From Limanda limanda (lineage: Eukaryota > Chordata > Actinopteri > Pleuronectiformes > Pleuronectidae), in NCBI RefSeq assembly GCF_963576545.1, contig NC_083645.1, forward strand, positions 3,310,001 to 3,374,000: a stretch of DNA of 64,000 nt, given 5' to 3'. Shown piece after piece: positions 20,931-29,706 of the stretch. Numbering within the stretch: position 1 is the first letter of the stretch; each line of letters opens with the position of its first letter. The notes under the pieces are model-generated. The model had not been told where the DNA came from, ran no database searches, and worked only from the letters and a program-made list of their open reading frames with translations. A program made the position numbers and the translations under genes.

Positions 20931-22156
20931 GCCTGCTTTCCCCTTGCTTGTGTCTTGCAGTGACCTTGTGAAAGACCAAAAAGATGACCCCACACTTCAG
21001 GCTCTGCTAAACCAGGTTCTTCCGGATGATAAGGTGGAGAGTGCAGCCCATGGTTATTTTCTCCAAGATGGCCTTTTGGTGAGAAAATGGGTACCCCAGG
21101 GGGAATGTTTTATGGGGGATGAAACTTTACAAATTTTTCTGCCTTCTAGTGTAAGACTCGCTGTAATTCAGACTGCTCATGATGGTGCTGCAGGTCATTT
21201 AGGGGTTCAGAAAAACCAATGATAGAGTTAGGAGACATTTTTAGTTGCCTTTCTGAAAAGAGGCATTTCTGCTTTCATCAAAACTTGCCATATGTCAATT
21301 GATGGGAAAACCAAATCAGATAATTAAGCCTGCCCCTCTGTATCCCATTCCAGTTGCTGAACAACCATGTGAGCATTTGAACATTCACTGCGTTGGTCCC
21401 TTGCCACCCTCCAAAGTTGGTAGTAACTTTTTTTTAGTTACAGTGATGTGTCATGCTACGTCTTATCCTGCTGCCTATCGCCTCAGAAGCATTACCACCA
21501 AGTCTGTTGTCAAAGGTCTGACACAGTTTGTCTATTTTTTTGGATCAGAAAAATTATTCAACCTGATCAGGGGTCTAACTTCATTTCAAAGTTGTTTTTC
21601 AGAAGTGCTGAACCAGTTAATTGTCAAACATTCTCAGTCCAGCAGTTGTCCAGAGCCAGGGAACTCTAGAAAGGTTTCATCAAATGTTGAATGCCCATAT
21701 TGCACTGAGTTGGACCGTGACTGGGAGGAGGGGTTACCTTGGCTGATGTTAGCTGCCAGGGAGGTGTCCCAAGAGAGCTTGGGTTTTAGTCCCAATGACC
21801 TGGTCTTTGTTCACACAGTGCAAGGCCCTTTAGCCTCCCTGCACAGTGACTGTCAAGCCAAGGAGGCCCCCAAAAACTGAATAGATCATGTAAACAGCGG
21901 CTGTATCAGGCAAATAAAATGGCGAGAGAAAACTTACAGGCAGTTCAAAATAAAATGAAGAGTCTGTATGATCGGGAATTTAGTACTCTGGATCAAGTTC
22001 TGGCACTTCTGCCTTTTAGTTGGCTCTCCTTTCCAGTCCAAGTTCTCTGGCTCTTGTACAGTGAACAGAAAAGTGTCGGACCTTAATTATTTAATCTCGA
22101 CCCCTGACCGGAAGAAGTCTGTGCAGTTGTGTCACATTCATTTGTTAAAACCCTAG
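20930..22156 (+). pseudogene. Gypsy integrase remnant, placed directly after protease
   Basis: In order: LVKDQKDDPTLQALLNQVLP, HGYFLQDGLLVRKWVPQG and AHDGAAGHLGVQK (zinc-finger His region); MMGKPNQIIKPAPLYPIPVA; HCVGPLPPSK (core start, catalytic Asp replaced: IHCVGP where IVDCVGP is usual); WEEGLPWLMLAAREVSQESL; LGFSPNDLVFVHTVQGPL; then FQSKFSGSCTVNRKV and CHIHLLKP with stop at 22154. The second Asp block is also damaged (LIRGLTSF). It is decayed, but domain order is clear. Confidence 0.75.
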
Positions 22157-22856
22157 TTTGCTCACTCCCCTGTGCCAGCTCCTGGGTTGTCGTTTTTCAT
22201 TTGTTGCATCAGCGGTTCCAGTGGCTGTGTTACGTACTGTGTTCTGTAGGTCTTGTATGTCTACATGTTATAGGCCTACAATGTTTTGTGTTGTTGGTTT
22301 GTGTTGTGTTTTTGTCTCCTCCTGTTTTCATTCTCCTACTTCACAGGTGTGCACACCTGGTTCCAATCATCAAATCACCACACCTGTTCCAGATCTCCCA
22401 TCAAACATCCCCCTTTAATTAGTCCTTTGTTTTGTTAGCAAGGGGGCTTTTTTGGGTTGAGTTGTGGCAGAGCTTTGGTTGAGCTCTGATTGTTTTTGCC
22501 TGGTCTTGCTTGGTTGTTGTCTTTGTTAAATTGTTTTGTTGTGCGCACAGGGACAATGAGGACAGGTAAGATACTCTAGGGTCTACATATAACACACAGG
22601 TAGGTTTACTTCTTGTTAATACCCCAAGTTAGAGTGAGCACCACCCGCTGTACTTTTGGGTGCTAAGCACCTGTAAAGGTGGGGTGGGTTTATTTTTGTT
22701 ATTTTCTTTGGTGCCACTGGCAGTCCTTGTTGATCAATATGTTGCTTTCTGTAAATAAATACTTTCTTTGCTTCATATCGGATCCTGCACCCTCACTTCC
22801 CCAAGCCTGTTGCCCTTATGTTATACCCTACTCCGAGCCACCAGAGGGCGTAACAG
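22157..22856. other. 700-bp segment between integrase and RT, possible inserted LTR
   Basis: The segment has no coding similarity. It contains AATAAA at about 22756 and ends CCAGAGGGCGTAACA; the inverse reads TGTTACGCCCTCTGG, a plausible LTR edge. No matching TSD was found. It separates CHIHLLKP (integrase end) from the RT remnant. Confidence 0.4.
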
Positions 22857-23353
22857 GGTGCTTCAGCTCCACTTCTTGATCTGACATGGGAATTGGAGGA
22901 AGAATGTTATACACCAGATGATGGCATGTTGAAAGGGCATCTTAAAAACCCGGAGTCACTTTCCAATCTTGATGTCATATTGAAACATTAACCTGAACCA
23001 AAGCGGAAAGAGTTGATGAATCGTATTTAAGGTTATCCCTGCCTGTTCGCAGATACACCTTCTCGTACTCATCTTCTTGAGCATGATATTGATGTGGGAG
23101 AGGCCCAGCCAGTCAGACAACGCTTTCATCGTATGTCTCTAATTAAACGTGAGCGTTAAGAATCAGAGGTCAAATATATGCTGGAAACTAACATTGCTGA
23201 GCCATGTGAATCTAGTTGGTTTTCCCCATACTTACTGGTTAAGAAGCCAGACGTTAAGTTTAAACCATGTACTGCTCTCTGAAAGGTGAATCAAGTAACC
23301 AAGCCAGACTCTTTTTCACTCCCACCTATGGAGGGAGTGGAGAGCTAGGCTAC
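22857..23353 (+). pseudogene. Gypsy reverse transcriptase N-terminal remnant, downstream of integrase
   Basis: Frames with stops give YTPDDGMLKGHLKNPESLSN, then LLEHDIDVGEAQPVRQRFHR, VKYMLETNIAEPCESSWFSP and KVNQVTKPDSFSLPPMEGVE. These are the first conserved RT blocks of the fish Gypsy family whose integrase precedes RT. The catalytic YXDD and RNase H are missing; the remnant is cut off at the hairpin at 23360. Confidence 0.75.
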
Positions 23354-23359
23354 AGAGAG

Positions 23360-23394
23360 AAAACTTATTACACAAAATTTGTGTAATAAGTTTT
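23360..23394. repeat. Perfect 17-bp hairpin at the edge of the inverted repeat
   Basis: AAAACTTATTACACAAA (23360-23376), one A, then the exact complement (23378-23394). The right arm is also the outer end of the 158-bp inverted repeat. Confidence 0.93.
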
Positions 23395-23531
23395 TTTGGC
23401 TCTGTTTGGGAATTCCATGATCTTTTACTAAGAATTGGACAAAGGACCTGAACGTAAAATAACCATTATAAACTCACCTAAGTGATTTTGGACATCCAAT
23501 AATTGTGTTATTTTAAGACATAAAAGTATGG
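23374..23531 (+). repeat. 158-bp inverted repeat, left copy
   Basis: It matches 26380-26537 in inverted orientation over the full 158 bases with one difference (AAGAATTGG here, AATAATTGG there). The outer end is AAAATTTGTGTAATAAG and the inner end AAAAGTATGG. Confidence 0.92.
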
Positions 23532-23532
23532 G

Positions 23533-23597
23533 GCAAAAGTGCTTTATCCGTACCGGATACTCATTTCAGCCGAGTATCCGGCTCATCTCTACTAGAC
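23533..23597. repeat. Right-end fragment of the 11932-type hAT
   Basis: GCAAAAGTGCTTTATCCG through CCGGCTCATCTCTACTA is nearly identical to 12847-12907. Only the last 60-odd bases of the element are present. Confidence 0.85.
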
Positions 23598-23859
23598 AGT
23601 CTACCACTGTGTCATATATAACAGCCGAGAGATATCTATCGTCAATGGGACTTTGCTCACATGTTGTTATGCAGAGGAACGTAGAGTTTGCGTAAAGCAT
23701 TCTGGTTTGCTTAGATCATTTGATTACTTAATATGACACTTGGTGACAAGAAATATTACTCTTAATATTTTTTGCGTTAGGCTACTTGACGATACAGGTT
23801 CGGCAAAATGACAGGCCATCAGCATTTCTGTGTCAGAGAAGACAGAATGTATAACACAT

Positions 23860-23893
23860 GCTTAATGTTAGACAGGTCTGTCTAACATTAAGC
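23860..23893. repeat. Perfect 16-bp hairpin
   Basis: GCTTAATGTTAGACAG (23860-23875), GT, then the exact complement (23878-23893). Confidence 0.93.
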
Positions 23894-23999
23894 TGGTGTG
23901 TCTTTATATTTGAATAGACAGTGAAGCAGAGATCACAGGAGAGGTGGTGAACGGGGCGGTAAATGCCGAACAGTGGCGATAAAGAGTGTGAATTTCGAG

Positions 24000-24180
24000 T
24001 TTCCATAACCACTAATGATAAATTATAAGCGCAGCTGCTGCAGGATCAGAGCAGAAGCTGGTTTGAACCGTGTTATTCTCCTGTTTGCTGAAACTTTCCC
24101 AAGAAACACTAACCAATCACAAGTTATTAGGACCTGAACAGTGCTGAATTTACTTTGTGTTTGTTTGATTTGACTTTAGG
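24000..24180 (+). repeat. Internal fragment of the hAT family at 41350
   Basis: Shares AATCACAAGTTATTAGGACC and TTTACTTTGTGTTTGT-like text with 42830-42890 (GATCACAAGTTATTCGGACA there). No terminus is present. Confidence 0.5.
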
Positions 24181-24296
24181 TACACCTAAATTAAAAATGT
24201 AGGCGCACCAGGGCAACCAATGTTTAAGTTAGTTGTGGAACCCTGCTTTAGATTGTCCAAAATAATATCCACCCAAATCTGACAAAAAAGATCTAG

Positions 24297-24612
24297 TTGT
24301 AGGGAGTGGGGGACTTACATAATTCAACCTCCGCGCTCAGTATGTGTTCGCACCATTGTTTACTTAATGCGTTCGGCGTCAGGCTCCTGCGTGGGTGATG
24401 ACGTCGACCCCAGTGCATGCCGGGTGGCGTGATGACGTCAGGGGCCCGGCGCGACGGGAACGTAATGACGTCCGGGACCCCGGGGCATGCTGGGGTATTT
24501 AACGCCATCTTGTTTGTTTTGATTGGATGCTAACTGATGCTAAATAAACGGAGCACGACTCGTGTTCCCGACTGGATGGAAGTTGTGATGTGCTTTATCT
24601 CAATTTCCCACT
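24297..24612 (+). mobile_element. LTR-like segment with CRE cluster (limits uncertain)
   Basis: A GC-rich U3-like part carries three CRE-type sites, then a TATA-like GGGTATTTAAC (24494), then AATAAA at about 24543, then a short tail ending near TTTCCCACTT. This is the arrangement of an LTR (U3, R with poly(A) signal, U5). A start at TGTAGGGAGTGGGG is plausible, but no TSD could be matched and no adjoining gag/pol is seen. Confidence 0.45.
24399..24473 (+). promoter_or_regulatory. Three regularly spaced CRE-type sites upstream of a TATA-like box
   Basis: TGACGTCG at 24399, TGACGTCA (perfect CRE palindrome) at 24433 and TGACGTCC at 24466: spacing 34 and 33 bp. The TATA-like sequence lies about 25 bp after the last. 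CREB/ATF binding is the established reading of this motif. Confidence 0.6.
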
Positions 24613-24619
24613 TATAAAC

Positions 24620-26379
24620 TTATCCTTCTTTTACTTTAAGAGCGGTAATAGCCAAAGGCTGGGGGAACAGACGGTATAAAAGCTGTTTTATCAGCAATTA
24701 TACTCCTTGGGATTAATTTAACATTGAAGTTGTTTGACACAAAATAAAGATGCAAGCTGGGGAGTTTAGGATCCATCATTAAAGTGTTGGACAAGGGAGC
24801 ACTTCACTGTTCCTTTCACAGTATATTCTGCCTCTTGTTAGCTTTGCAACAACTAACTGAACAGTGTGTCCAGTAATGCTTCACATCTGCCTAAACATTA
24901 CACTTTGGAGATGGTTATTTTGAGCCCACAGGGAAGTGACAGTAGACTTTTTTAAGGTCATACAAGGGTCAGGGCTTCATGCAAAATACAGACCAAAACT
25001 CTTAATAAAGCAATGTCATTTTAGCAGTTCTCCAACGTTAGATACAATTTTTGTCTAAATATAAATAGAGAAAAGAAGCCATTGCAAACATCTCATAGTT
25101 AAAAAAAATTGATTAATCACAATATAGCTGATTGATACAAAAAAGACTTCGCTTCGCACAGTAGTAATTGCATTGTGAATTCAAATGTAAGGATTGTATA
25201 TAGATTTAGCATGTGAACAACCTTTGGAAAGTGATACATAGACTGCGTTTCTGAGAGCAGAAGGTCGAACCAAGTGGTGGACGGGTCAAGGCCCGTTCAC
25301 AATGCGAATGGCTCTGGACTGGTGGCGGTTGTTCGCATTAGCATTCCATATATTTCTGGAGAATGTAGATAGGCCTTGCTTGAAAAAATGTACAAAGCTC
25401 AACAAGCCAAATCAAATAGCCGCTGCCGTCTTGATCATGATTGTGGATTTATCTATTAATGTAGCCGTATTAGTGGTGTCATGTTTTTTTCATGAATTGA
25501 CACAGCCAAATCTTAAGGAGTGATGCCAGCTAGTTTGACACACAAAGTATTAAGTGATATAGTAAAGGGCACAGTTAATTTTCAGATCAAAGAGTTAACA
25601 GCAGTGTTTAAAAAGAGGGGAGTGTTTCAGTTGTTTGCAGGAGTTAATTCTTGTTGGGACTTGTTCAACACAAACCCTCTTGTTAAAGATGGCAAAGCCC
25701 CTGACCTATTGTACCCTGACTGGGTTTCATTCCCTCTCTTCTTGACACCAAACTAGGTAGAGGGAAAGGGAAAACTTGTGTTAGCAGGGCTACAGAGTGC
25801 ATGAAAACAGAGGGGAGGAGACAATGAAACAAGTTGCAGTGGATAACCTCTTGTATTGTCAGCATTGTGCCAGATGCTTTGTCTGTAAAACCTGCTGAGG
25901 ATGAGCAACAAACTATGCAGGAAAAAGATTGCAAGCATAAAGGAAATGTGATGATCTCAGGGAGGAAAAGCAAAGGCTTAAGGACATTGTTACATCAACA
26001 GCAGCTGATGAATTACCCTTTGAAATAGATTAAAAGTGTTGGCAGGACTCCTAACATGAAAGAATTTTTAACAATTGCTGTTAACATGTTCAATGCTTAG
26101 TTGTATCCTGTGGGTCTCATCTCAAACTACCGTCAGAACATTTGGAAGCACCACTGACGTGTTAAATACTTGTTTCAGCACTTGTGTTATAGCAAAAGTC
26201 AGAAGAGCCTTAGCCGTCAATTACAATACATTGGGTTATTAAACAAGTAATTAACATGAAAACAGACAAGGAGTTCAATTAAACTGTACAATCTGTAAGA
26301 AAAAGACGACTACACTCCTGGACTAACTAAAAACCATGGATAATTTGCAGTCTATGACTCTTAATTATATTTTTGTATA
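24620..26379. other. Non-coding, no recognised feature
   Basis: It lies inside the 158-bp inverted-repeat pair. A 78-codon open stretch at 25520-25756 was inspected; it matches nothing I recognise and has no exon signals. Confidence 0.5.
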
Positions 26380-26537
26380 CCATACTTTTATGTCTTAAAA
26401 TAACACAATTATTGGATGTCCAAAATCACTTAGGTGAGTTTATAATGGTTATTTTACGTTCAGGTCCTTTGTCCAATTATTAGTAAAAGATCATGGAATT
26501 CCCAAACAGAGCCAAAAAAACTTATTACACAAATTTT
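26380..26537 (-). repeat. 158-bp inverted repeat, right copy
   Basis: The inverted partner of 23374-23531 (157 of 158 identical). It lacks the foldback extension that makes the hairpin at the left copy. Confidence 0.92.
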
Positions 26538-27827
26538 AATTAAGATCACTTCTAATAATACAAGATCAAAAATTCCTGTGGGCACTATATTGGATATAAA
26601 TAGCTGGTTTACTGTATAAAATGAAAAATTTCATCAGATTTATCATGTAGGTCATCTGTGTTTGATCAGGTGAGGGCTTCCAACATGAAGTAGCATCTTG
26701 TCAGCGATGCATATTACTTGACTAGATGTTTCCACCACAATAGACAGTGAAATTTTCTGAAGAACAGATTTTGTATGGTATAGAAACATCAATACTTCTG
26801 ATCATTTAGGAGTTGGAATTTAAAAAATAATTGATAAACGACAATTCAGGGAAACAGAACAGACAAAAGTAAATTTTGATAGAAGATTGAAAAAATAAGC
26901 AATTATTATGAAGATAACGGTTTCACCCTGTCAGAGGAAGCTGTGCCTACACAGTAGACTTGCTTCGGGTCTTTGAGTGTTTAATCATTTCCACTGCCTT
27001 CCTGTATCATTTCATCATTATTCCATCATTTTTATAAAATGTCCCAACAGATCATTTTTATTTGATCCTCAAGCACTGTTTGATAGGATCAGCATTTTTT
27101 TACCAAATCACCACAGGGCGCAATCGTCACAAGAGACTATCTGAGACAGATTTCTCAGATGTTGCACATTTGTCTCTAAAACTGAAAAAGTAAGAAATAG
27201 AGACTAGTGCAGGACTTGTGGTCCAATAATATATTATTTTAATGCAATGTTAATTTGTGACACACACAAATTTCTAAATCATATCTGACGTGTATGAGTG
27301 TTGACTGTCCTTCCTTAATTAGTTTCATCAATGAAGAAAATGATTTGTTCCTTTCAAGTCAAACTCACTACTCTACCAGGAACATAATCAAATCTGAATG
27401 TACTTGATTGACTGGGAAGTTGAAGCAAGTCTCTCTGCAAAAGATTTCCATTCCATCATTTTGAGCCATTGGCATTTTACATGGTAGGAAGGCTCTGGTG
27501 GTAGCCTCACTATTATGAATTAGCAGTGGATCAAATGGTATCACTTGTATTGACAAACCCAAGGACAATCGACACCCAAATACCCTGAGCCATCATAGTA
27601 TGTTGGTGTCTTATGGGTCATTCTTTGGTTTTTCCAACCTTGAAACAAACTGTACAAATCCTCTGATAAACCCACTGTACACTTCCCATCCAGTGCCAAA
27701 TTTCAGGCAGGCAAGACCAGTGACTGCTACTTCGCAGGTTTAATAAAGATGTTCATCTTGCCACAATGTGTCATTGACTAATTTCAGAGGCTATTTGGAC
27801 TTTCATGACGTCAAGTACAAAGCTCAC
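26538..27827. other. Non-coding, no recognised feature
   Basis: AT-rich. A 66-codon minus-strand frame at 27368-27568 was considered as a retroelement or exon piece but has no supporting motif or splice sites. Confidence 0.5.
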
Positions 27828-27905
27828 TAGACGAAAAGCAGTATTATTGTCACAGTGAACCTCTACGGACAGGCCTAATCCCCTGCTGTAACCAACTGTT
27901 TCCAT
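27828..27905 (-). CDS. Gene B candidate first coding exon, arm 1
   Basis: The ATG at 27905 begins METVGYSRGLGLSVEVHCDN and runs 26 codons to a splice donor CTA|GTGAGC at 27828, so the exon ends in phase 0. It sits directly behind a CpG-rich region with CCAAT boxes. I do not recognise the protein. Later exons would lie to the left on the minus strand, but none was identified. Arm 2 has the same exon (54514-54591) with a few substitutions and a weaker donor (GTGTCT). Protein-coding status is inferred from the open frame, promoter context and donor only. Confidence 0.4.
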
Positions 27906-28260
27906 GACGTTACCTCGGCGTTCGCCAGTGAAGACAAGGTGGGTCTATCGGCGTTTGCGGACCTTAAGGGGGATTTGGAGAACAAAGGAGAGAGCCGCGG
28001 GGGGGCTCGCTGAGCCTCGCGGACCGATCGCGACGTGTGATCTAATTAGCATATGAATCGGAGTCCAGCCGCTGGCTAGAACCTCTCTCTACTCACCATT
28101 GGAGGAAACCACAGACCCTTGAAACTAATGTCACTCGTGATTGGTTGGTAGAAGTGTTGCTATTGGTCACCTTATGGGTCATTGCAGTGCACACGTGGGG
28201 TCACAGCATTCCGCACGTGGGGTAAGCCCCTCCCACACAATATTTATAATAAAAATGTAT
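27906..28260 (-). promoter_or_regulatory. CpG-rich promoter-like region of gene B, arm 1
   Basis: Read on the minus strand: CACGTG-containing E-box sites (CCCACGTGCGG, CCCACGTGTGC), CCAATAG and CCAATCACG boxes, then a dense CpG stretch with TCGCGATCGG. The same arrangement is kept in arm 2. This is promoter-like by composition; no TSS evidence. Confidence 0.5.
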
Positions 28261-28360
28261 ATATTAATATTTATTATTATTTATAAGTAAGCCTTTACCA
28301 AAAGCACTGCAGTTAATTAAAACTAAACATTCATGTGATGCTTGATAGGTGAACATATTG

Positions 28361-29176
28361 TGTAAAGGTCACCGCAGTGCACTTTATGGATCAAAAAAAA
28401 GTTACATATGTCATTGGTCAGACACCTTAAAACTATAGGAATGAGGAAATGGATCTATGTATGTTTTTGTTTATTATTTGTGTGATTGTTTATTATTTGT
28501 GTGATTATGTAAATATGGGGTTTTTGTAAAGGAAATGTGTTAAATATGGGGAAGTGACGTCCCGCCGGGAGGTGTGTGTTTTTTTTGGAGCTGCGGGCGG
28601 GCGGTGCGGCCAGTGGTTCGAGGAACTGGATATATCATTTACAACCGAAAGGATTTTTTCTCTGGAACGGGATTATTACCTGCTAGATTTTTGTAATGGC
28701 TTATATCGTGGACTGAACATTTTCTGGGCACTGGAAGGGGGTGAGAAAGCGTGGACTTTGATTTGTTTGCGGCACTCACCTCGCCACACCTGCAGAGATT
28801 TTTGTTTTGGACGTTTGTTTGGGGATTATGTTTGGACCTGGGGTGGGAAAATATTGTTGTTTGAGTGTGTGTAAATAGCTTGTCTATGTTCACGGGTCCG
28901 CCAATGTTTGCGGGCACGAGCGCGGGGGGTTATTGGTGTTTTGTGTAAATACAGTATATAATAAGCAACCGGTTTGAGTGTTTTCCGTTTATATATATAT
29001 TTAGTTAATTTTTGGTAAGACCGATAACTAGGTTATCGGTCCAATTAGGGATTTTTCGTTTATGTTAACTTGTTCAGGCAGCGTGCAACAAACACAGTGG
29101 GTCGGCTCCGCCCGTGTCCTTTAAATTTAATGCGTAGTAACTTTGCCCTGGGGTTGAAACAGGGCGATTTGTTACA
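28361..29176 (+). repeat. Gypsy 5' LTR
   Basis: TGTAAAGGTCACC to GATTTGTTACA. A TATA-like CAGTATATAATAAGC (28954) lies two-thirds in, so R starts near 28985. A perfect hairpin GACCGATAAC-TAG-GTTATCGGTC follows at 29019-29041, inside the predicted transcript, and is conserved in the other LTR. Confidence 0.93.
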
Positions 29177-29706
29177 GAGTGGTGGCCAGTATGTGGACCA
29201 GTGGATGATAAAATTAAAATCGATATCGCTGTGTACGGAGCATGTGCGTTTGTCCCGAGGAGTTTTTTTCTCCCGTCGGGCTTTTGTTTGTTTCAAGTTA
29301 AAATAACACGGGCCGAAAATTGTGTTTGATACAGCGAATTCTTCAGTATCACGGCACTTTACGTGTTATCTATATTTCATTAAGAATTAAGTTGCATAAC
29401 TGTGTTGTTTTTTCTAATAACTATTAGATATTCAGTGACTGTTAAGTTTAATTAATTGATTTGTGGCATAACTGTGTTGTTTTTTCCAATAACTGTATTA
29501 GATATTCAGGGACAGTTAAGTTTAATTGATTTGTGAAGATTAGGATCAGAGCAGGGTAGCTGTGCAAACCTGGCCTACCTATATATATATCTCTATACAT
29601 ACATGTATATTGCAACTACAGTACAGTGAATACATCCTTTTATTAACGAATACTGCAACATTAAGCACACATTTCCCTGAGGGCTTAGCTTCACTTGTCA
29701 GTTAAA
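29177..29706 (+). other. Gypsy leader with primer-binding region and 70-bp tandem duplication
   Basis: The leader starts GAGTGGTGGCCAGTATG; a TGG trinucleotide within the first ten bases could be the start of a primer-binding site, but I could not assign a tRNA. At about 29390-29540 a unit of roughly 70 bp (CATAACTGTGTTGTTTTTT...GTTAAGTTTAATT) is repeated twice with small differences. Confidence 0.6.

Noticed and set aside
20633..20995. 120-codon minus-strand ORF in the Gypsy protease region
   Set aside because: It is a shadow of the plus-strand pol remnant.
25520..25756. 78-codon ORF beginning MMPASLTHKV
   Set aside because: No homology recalled, no flanking exon signals, and it lies between inverted repeats in AT-rich DNA.
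27368..27568. Minus-strand 66-codon frame considered as a later exon of gene B
   Set aside because: No acceptor or donor in the right phase; the start used would be non-ATG for the best-looking part.
28554..28874. 106-codon open frame inside both Gypsy LTRs
   Set aside because: It begins at GTG and contains no ATG. The few base differences between the LTRs change amino acids freely, so there is no sign of coding constraint.
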